Source: Aquabacterium sp. (GTDB lineage: Bacteria; Pseudomonadota; Gammaproteobacteria; Burkholderiales; Burkholderiaceae_C). From it: 64,000 nt of DNA. The notes under the pieces are model-generated. The model searched no databases, was not told where the DNA came from, and worked only from the letters and a program-made list of their open reading frames with translations. Position numbers and translations under genes: made by a program. Positions 59,312 through 64,000 of the stretch are shown here, piece after piece (positions within the stretch are counted from its first letter, which is position 1; the number at the start of each line of letters is the position of its first letter). Where the stretch lies: contig NZ_JAUSAR010000082.1 of NCBI RefSeq assembly GCF_030652515.1, forward strand, positions 1 to 64,000. Direction: 5' to 3'.

Positions 59312-61783
59312 TCAATCAGGGATATAAGTACGCAGTGCGGGCCAGCATTCGGCTGAAATGCCTTTAGCCAAAAAGTCATCGATTTGTTCTGGAAGATAGC
59401 CTGCCTGCGTCAGGATGTCCACGCTGTGTTGCCCTGGCGCAGGCGCGTGGGCAATGCGCCTCTGTTGGGCATACGCGAAGCGCATCCACGTGGCATCTGG
59501 GGCGAAATAAGACTCGCCCGCTGGATGACGGACCCGGACGATGCAGCCCGATACCTGGGTCGGATCAATGAGCGAGCCGCGACTCTCCGCCTCGACAGCA
59601 CTGCTGCGCAGATGGCGCGCCGACAGCACGGCCTGCGCCACAAGCCCGCGTCCGCGCGCCCAAGCAACAGCGGCCTCCACGTCTCGTTTGCTCATTTCGC
59701 GCGTCAGCCATGCCCGAGCCTGCTCAGGAGTGGTCGGCACATCAGGAGGCGCGCCGGCTGGACCAGCGTCAACGTGCACCCAGCCACCACGTGCACGGTA
59801 CAGGCGATCGAAGACCTCACCCCCCAGTGCTGCCAATCCCGTGGGCGTTGCTTGCTCAGGATTGCAGACCTGCGGCAGTTGTACCCAGCCCGCCGTGCGC
59901 ACCAAGGATGTCCGCGCGACAAGACAGTGATCGCCTTGGCTGCGTGCGACCAATCCCAGCACCGCACCGAACGCCGCAGAGTACCCAGTGAAATAGTCGA
60001 TGCAGGACGCAATGCCGTGCACCGCCGGAGCCTGCTCGCTGCCGAAGCGCTGCATGACGCCCGTCAGGGCCTGGATGACCGGATCGTAGGCGGGGCGGCC
60101 TTCCCAGCCGCCAGCTTGGGTGCCGCCATAAGCAGTCACGGCTGAGACCACCGTGCTCTCGTTGATCGCATGCACTTGCTCGGGGGCCACACCCAGGCGC
60201 CGAGCCTGATCAGGGAGCTTGTTGTAGAGCAGGACATCGGTCTCGGGCAGCAGGCTATGGATCGCTTCACGCCCTGACGGCTGGTGGAGGTCGAGCGCCA
60301 AGCTGCGCTTGCCCTGGTTGACTTCCATGCCCAGCAAGAGCGTCATCCTCGGCCCCATCCGGGGCGTGACGGCACACACGTGGATGACCTCAGCACCCAG
60401 TTCTGCCAGTGTCCGGCCCGCCGCAGGGCCCGCGATGACATTGGCCAGGTCAAGGACACGCACACCCGCCAGGGGCGCTTGGCGCGCGCCATTTTTGTCG
60501 CCTGACTGGGCCACGGCCGAGAACGCTTTGGCCGTGGCCCAGCCTTGGGTCGACACCTTGCTCAGATCGTTGGCCAAAACCGCCTGAGTCGAGCAACGCA
60601 TGCCTTCGACATCGACCTGAGGCGCTGGCTGAATCATGGTCTTACCAGCCGCGGTGGTGCGTTTGACCAGAATCCCGCTGTCGTGCATCACAGGCATCGA
60701 CAACCAGTCCGGGAGGCTGCGCTGGCGGACCGCTGGTATGCCAGCGAGCGCCAGTCGTTCACCCCAATCATCGGCCGTGGCGGTGGCGAAGCGACGTTTC
60801 AGCAAGGTCCTGAGCGCCCTCCACTTGGCTGAGGTGCCGCGGTAGGCGGTGATGTTGTTGCGCGTCGGCGGCACGTCCAGCACGTGACCGAAGACGAAGC
60901 CAAGACGTTCGACTTCCTCGTGCATGCCCATCACGGCCACCAGCTTGGCGATGTGGTTGGCGTTGTCGATGGCACAGATGAAGAGTTGCTGACCGTCGCC
61001 GCACACATAGTTGCGGAACAGGGGAGGCATCATCCTCGCCACCAGGTCATGCGTCTTGGCCACCATGCCAGCCGGCAACCGGCGAAGGGAAACCCGATCA
61101 AGCCACCGGCGTGAGACTGGTGGCGCGTTGTAGCGCGCCGGCTGATCGGCAATCTGGAAAATCACCCCTGCCGCCGCCGACATCGCGGCGTCCATCAGCG
61201 GCACTTCGATCCGGTCGCCGTGTCCATGAGATTGGCGCGCATAAAGCGCCGCCAGCGCGGAAATCGCGCCCCAAAGCCCGGCGTAAACGGAAGGCAGCGC
61301 CAATGGCGTGTAGATGGGAGGAAGATCAACCGCAGCGCCCCCGATGGCCAAATCGGTGTACAAACCGCTGGCCGCATTGACCGAGCCGTCCCACACCGGC
61401 AGAGGTGCACGCGGATCGTGTCGGCTGTAACCCGGCATCGAGACATAGATGACGCCGGGATTCACGGCCGCAATGGCTTCGTAGCCCAGGCCCAGACGCG
61501 CCATGACACCCGGCCGGAAGTTCTCCAGGATCACATCGCACTCAGAAGCAAGCGCGAATATTCGTTGCCGCTCAGCCATGTCTTTGAGATCAGCATCGAC
61601 ACTGCGTTTGCCACGAGCAAGAGCGGCCTCGGTGTTGCTGTCCCACATTTTGGCGCGTGGATTCCTGACCTGAATCACCTCCGCGCCTTGGTCGGCAAGA
61701 AAGACGCCGGCCAGCGGGCCCGCAATGTAGTGGCCAAAATCCAGGACACGCAGCCCCGCCAACGGACCTTTCTTGATGGTCAT
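59312..61783 (-). CDS. tandem-domain family III CoA-transferase (CaiB/BaiF type)
   Basis: An 823-residue protein made of two CaiB/BaiF domains (about 1-400 and 425-823), against about 400 for most family members. The first half has LDFGHYIAGPLAGVFLADQ and catalytic-type Asp198 in VPLMDAAMSAAA. The second half begins LDLANVIAGPAAGRTLAELG but has TSLVRTAGW where the Asp is expected, so only the first half looks catalytic. The ATG at 61783 has AAGG 6 bases before it. Likely moves CoA onto a carboxylic acid in the degradation pathway of this region. Follows the thioesterase gene by 49 bases. Confidence 0.85.
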   Translation of the reverse strand: MTIKKGPLAGLRVLDFGHYIAGPLAGVFLADQGAEVIQVRNPRAKMWDSNTEAALARGKRSVDADLKDMAERQRIFALASECDVILENFRPGVMARLGLGYEAIAAVNPGVIYVSMPGYSRHDPRAPLPVWDGSVNAASGLYTDLAIGGAAVDLPPIYTPLALPSVYAGLWGAISALAALYARQSHGHGDRIEVPLMDAAMSAAAGVIFQIADQPARYNAPPVSRRWLDRVSLRRLPAGMVAKTHDLVARMMPPLFRNYVCGDGQQLFICAIDNANHIAKLVAVMGMHEEVERLGFVFGHVLDVPPTRNNITAYRGTSAKWRALRTLLKRRFATATADDWGERLALAGIPAVRQRSLPDWLSMPVMHDSGILVKRTTAAGKTMIQPAPQVDVEGMRCSTQAVLANDLSKVSTQGWATAKAFSAVAQSGDKNGARQAPLAGVRVLDLANVIAGPAAGRTLAELGAEVIHVCAVTPRMGPRMTLLLGMEVNQGKRSLALDLHQPSGREAIHSLLPETDVLLYNKLPDQARRLGVAPEQVHAINESTVVSAVTAYGGTQAGGWEGRPAYDPVIQALTGVMQRFGSEQAPAVHGIASCIDYFTGYSAAFGAVLGLVARSQGDHCLVARTSLVRTAGWVQLPQVCNPEQATPTGLAALGGEVFDRLYRARGGWVHVDAGPAGAPPDVPTTPEQARAWLTREMSKRDVEAAVAWARGRGLVAQAVLSARHLRSSAVEAESRGSLIDPTQVSGCIVRVRHPAGESYFAPDATWMRFAYAQQRRIAHAPAPGQHSVDILTQAGYLPEQIDDFLAKGISAECWPALRTYIPD

Positions 61784-61832
61784 GCACATCCTTTGATTTC
61801 ACTGGCGGTGCAGAGCTTGTCGGTGAAAGAAT

Positions 61833-62636
61833 TCAATCTCGGAAATAGACGATCTGGTGCGTGCTGGCCAGCAGTTGCCCCCCGTCACCCCAGACTTCAG
61901 CGCTCTGGTCATAGTACCCATTGCGGTAGTTCACCGCTCGAGCACACCCCAAGACATGACGGTCACCCTGCGCGGTCAGCATGGCAGCATCTGCGTGAAA
62001 GTACGTCGTGAGCGAGACGGTGCCAATGGGGGCCAGCACCCGACGCCGGATGAAGATGCGAGGGAAAAAGCAGTCGCAGATGGCCGCCAGCGAGGCAAAG
62101 TCAAGTGGCCGGGGCGGCTCGTCGCGCACCCACAGCTGGCTGTTCGAATTCGATTGTTCTTGCCCATCAAAGCGCATCTCGCCATTCACAAAGCGCATGT
62201 CGTAGCAATGCACCCAAGGCAGACTGACCTCAACGGGTGTACAGATCAGATCCAAAGCTGAGGGCAGGTCTGAAGGCATCAACACCTCGGGGGCGGACCA
62301 GGTCTCGCGTCGCACGGCGAACACGGCGGTGGCCGTGGCGGCCACGATGCCACCCTGCGTGAGTTGCAAGATCCAGTGCTGCGTCGAACGGTTGGTGCGC
62401 ACTGGATTGGCCACGATCTCGAAGGAGCCGTCCACCAGCGGGCTGGCAAAGTTCACCGTCAAAGAAATGGGCGCCCCCAGCACGTCGGGATGCTGCAACG
62501 CAGCCTTCAGCAGAACGGCACTGGTCGTCCCACCAAAGGGGCCGACCATGTTTGCGTAGGACGGGCTCGTGGCACCCACAAAGCGGCCCGCCTCCAGGCT
62601 CTCAAGCTCAATCGCGGTATCCAAAGCATGCTGCAT
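61833..62636 (-). CDS. TesB-like double-hotdog acyl-CoA thioesterase
   Basis: A 267-residue protein with two hotdog repeats as in TesB-like thioesterases. The first repeat has FGGTTSAVLLKAALQHPDVLGAPISLTVNF, the second LWVRDEPPRPLDFASLAAICDCFFPRIF and SLTTYFHAD (a TesB-like Asp/Thr region). The C-terminal YYDQSAEVWGDGGQLLASTHQ matches the family end. It precedes the CoA-transferase gene on the same transcript and follows the TetR gene by 37 bases, so TetR is probably the regulator. Acyl chain unknown. Confidence 0.82.
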   Translation of the reverse strand: MQHALDTAIELESLEAGRFVGATSPSYANMVGPFGGTTSAVLLKAALQHPDVLGAPISLTVNFASPLVDGSFEIVANPVRTNRSTQHWILQLTQGGIVAATATAVFAVRRETWSAPEVLMPSDLPSALDLICTPVEVSLPWVHCYDMRFVNGEMRFDGQEQSNSNSQLWVRDEPPRPLDFASLAAICDCFFPRIFIRRRVLAPIGTVSLTTYFHADAAMLTAQGDRHVLGCARAVNYRNGYYDQSAEVWGDGGQLLASTHQIVYFRD

Positions 62637-62673
62637 TCATCTCTCCAATCGGGTGGTTGCTATCGCCGATCCC

Positions 62674-63246
62674 TCAGTCACTTCGAGCTCTCGACCGGAG
62701 CAAAGCATCCACCTGCGCCCGATTCGCCCGGAGGATCTCGCGGCGCGTTGCGTCAGACTTGACCGAGCGAGCCAAGATGACCGCGCCGACGCATTGAGCG
62801 ATGACCGCCCAGGCAGCGTTTTCGTCCTTGAGCTCGTCATTCCACACGGAATGCATGTCCTTGAGTCCGTCTTCGATGATGGATTTCACCTCGACAGGAA
62901 TGCGTGCCAGCTCGGAGCCCAAGGCTGGCAGCACACAGCCAGCTTCAGGATGCTCGGCATGCGGAACACTCAAGTAGGCCTTGGTGCGTTGGTTCAAGGT
63001 TGAGCCACCGTCGGCCGGCTGTGGTTTGAGCATTGACAGGCTGTACTGCATTTCTTCCCGGATGACCTCTTCCAACAGAGCCTGCTTGGAGGGGAAATGG
63101 CTGTAGAACGCCCCGGGCGTCAAGCCGATGGCGGACATCAAGGCCTCGACCCCTGTGGAGTCGAAACCACCCTTCTTGACCAGTGCGCGACTGCTGTCCA
63201 GCAGCTTGCGGCGGGTGTCTTCCTTGTGGCTTTTCGAGTAGCGCAT
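62674..63246 (-). CDS. TetR family transcriptional regulator
   Basis: A 190-residue TetR-type protein. The HTH has FDSTGVEALMSAIGLTPGAFYSHFPSKQALLEEV, with the GAFYSHF recognition segment. The C-terminal domain resembles the YcdC/TetR_C group (GCVLPALGSELARIPVEVK). The ATG at 63246 has AAGGAG before it. It is first in the minus-strand run with the thioesterase and CoA-transferase genes, and divergent from fdxA. Tandem 15-base repeats lie in the divergent gap and probably are its binding sites. Confidence 0.86.
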   Translation of the reverse strand: MRYSKSHKEDTRRKLLDSSRALVKKGGFDSTGVEALMSAIGLTPGAFYSHFPSKQALLEEVIREEMQYSLSMLKPQPADGGSTLNQRTKAYLSVPHAEHPEAGCVLPALGSELARIPVEVKSIIEDGLKDMHSVWNDELKDENAAWAVIAQCVGAVILARSVKSDATRREILRANRAQVDALLRSRARSD

Positions 63247-63283
63247 ATGGCTCCTTGACAGAGGGTTCATCGTAACATAACAT

Positions 63284-63313
63284 TCATTTACTAAACGATC
63301 ATTTACTAAACGA
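63284..63313. repeat. tandem 15-base direct repeats, putative TetR operator
   Basis: TCATTTACTAAACGA occurs twice without a gap (63284-63298 and 63299-63313). Each copy contains the near-palindrome TTTACTAAA. The repeats lie 38 bases before the TetR ATG and 49 bases before fdxA, in the divergent promoter gap, so they could control both transcripts. Spacing of 15 bases between repeat centres would allow two protein dimers. Binding is inferred. Confidence 0.65.
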
Positions 63314-63361
63314 GAGCATCCATGTGTCTGCCTTGCAGCCCATTGAACCGAGGAAACATCC

Positions 63362-63700
63362 ATGACCTTTGTAGTGACCGATGCGTGCATTCAATGCAAA
63401 TACACCGATTGCGTTGACGTCTGCCCCGTGGACTGCTTCATGGAGGGGCCCAACTTCCTGGTCATTGACCCCAGTGGCTGCATTGATTGCGCAGTGTGTG
63501 TTCCTGAATGCCCGGTAGAAGCCATCTATGCCGAAGAGGACCTTCCACCAGAGCAAGAACACTTTCTGAGGCTCAATGCGGAGATTGCTGCCGCAGGCAA
63601 GTGGCCTGTCATCAATGAGCGAAAGGATCCTTTGCCCGAGCATGCTCAGTTCAAGGACCTCAAGGGCAAGCTCCATTTGCTTGATGGCCATGGGACTTGA
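63362..63700 (+). CDS. fdxA: 7Fe ferredoxin
   Basis: A 112-residue FdxA-type ferredoxin with one 3Fe-4S and one 4Fe-4S cluster. The cluster motifs are [18 protein letters not shown] and [16 protein letters not shown], and the C-terminal acidic extension ([18 protein letters not shown]) is normal for the family. Small cytoplasmic electron carrier. It overlaps moaA by 11 bases, which suggests co-translation and a possible electron-donor role for the radical-SAM enzyme or a molybdenum enzyme (inference). Confidence 0.95.
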   Translation: MTFVVTDACIQCKYTDCVDVCPVDCFMEGPNFLVIDPSGCIDCAVCVPECPVEAIYAEEDLPPEQEHFLRLNAEIAAAGKWPVINERKDPLPEHAQFKDLKGKLHLLDGHGT

Positions 63701-64000
63701 ACCAGGGCTTGCTGCGCGAGCCGAGACCGACCAGCTGAAGGATGGTTTCAACCGCGTCATTGACTATCTGCGTGTGTCTGTGACCGATCGCTGTGACATG
63801 CGCTGCGCCTATTGCATGCCCAAGGCATTCAAAGGATTTCAGGAGCCGGCCAACTGGCTCAGTCATCAAGAAACAGGCCGCCTCGTGAACTTGTTCGTCG
63901 GTCTGGGCATCAGCAAGGTGCGGCTCACAGGAGGGGAGCCTTTGCTGCGTCGGAACCTGCCTGATCTGGTCCGCAACCTGTCTTCTTTGCCCGGCTTGAC
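63690..64000 (+). CDS. moaA: GTP 3',8-cyclase, N-terminal part (runs off the right edge)
   Basis: First step of molybdenum cofactor synthesis: radical-SAM conversion of GTP. About 103 residues are present. [20 protein letters not shown] holds the CxxxCxxC iron-sulfur motif (CDMRCAYC), followed by [18 protein letters not shown], the SAM-binding GGEP motif. The start ATG lies inside the end of fdxA (11-base overlap). A second moaA copy may exist elsewhere in the genome, as this one sits in an accessory cluster with a decayed molybdopterin oxidoreductase. Confidence 0.92.
   Translation, partial: MGLEPGLAARAETDQLKDGFNRVIDYLRVSVTDRCDMRCAYCMPKAFKGFQEPANWLSHQETGRLVNLFVGLGISKVRLTGGEPLLRRNLPDLVRNLSSLPGL

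Overview
The window looks like chromosomal DNA of a high-GC betaproteobacterium of the order Burkholderiales (Comamonadaceae or a Leptothrix/Aquabacterium-type relative). This is inferred from the gene order sodB-xseA-exbB-exbD-lpxK-Trm112-kdsB-adk, the dnaG-rpoD pair, the long Lys/Ala-rich N-terminus of RpoD and the style of the SucA N-terminus. No tRNA, rRNA, CRISPR array, transposase or phage gene was seen. Both ends cut genes: sucA on the left and moaA on the right.

Region 1 (1-11.5 kb) is housekeeping: the sucA start, sodB and xseA on the minus strand, then exbBD, lipid A/KDO genes (lpxK, kdsB), adk, primase (dnaG) and the primary sigma factor (rpoD), with recognisable terminators and a good sigma-70 promoter before rpoD. 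Region 2 (11.5-25.8 kb) holds signalling and stress genes: a class 3 lipase, a nucleotide cyclase fused to an FHA domain, a large GAF/PAS hybrid kinase that overlaps hemH, a methyltransferase, an AraC/GlxA-type regulator, two glutathione-transferase-like genes, a membrane EAL protein and rmuC. Region 3 (25.8-33.3 kb) is acyl-CoA metabolism and RNA processing: scoAB, a hotdog thioesterase, an SDR, ETF-ubiquinone oxidoreductase, a KAS III-like enzyme, tadA and thpR.

Region 4 (33.3-42.3 kb) is the most interesting. A periplasmic molybdenum aldehyde oxidoreductase operon (paoABC) is divergent from a tightly packed six-gene operon. The six genes encode an acyltransferase, a BchC-like dehydrogenase, a RibD-type reductase, a 6-pyruvoyl-tetrahydropterin-synthase-like protein with an altered active site, a GT4 glycosyltransferase and a methyltransferase. 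I infer that it makes or modifies a glycosylated, methylated pteridine- or pyrimidine-like small molecule that I cannot name.

Region 5 (42.3-53.5 kb) contains ygiD, a second hybrid kinase and a Baeyer-Villiger monooxygenase/esterase/SDR/SDR/SMP-30 operon. That operon and a separate alpha/beta hydrolase both carry the palindrome TGGTACA-N4-TGTACC, which points to control by the divergent TetR-family gene at 52120. Region 6 (53.5-64 kb) is a catabolic accessory region with acyl-CoA dehydrogenase, a double-domain CoA-transferase, a thioesterase, Crp and TetR regulators, ferredoxin and moaA. It shows decay: fadH and a molybdopterin oxidoreductase have each lost their middle but kept both ends, and fragments of a YpfH-type esterase (42.3 kb) and of a secreted protein (55.3 kb) lie nearby.
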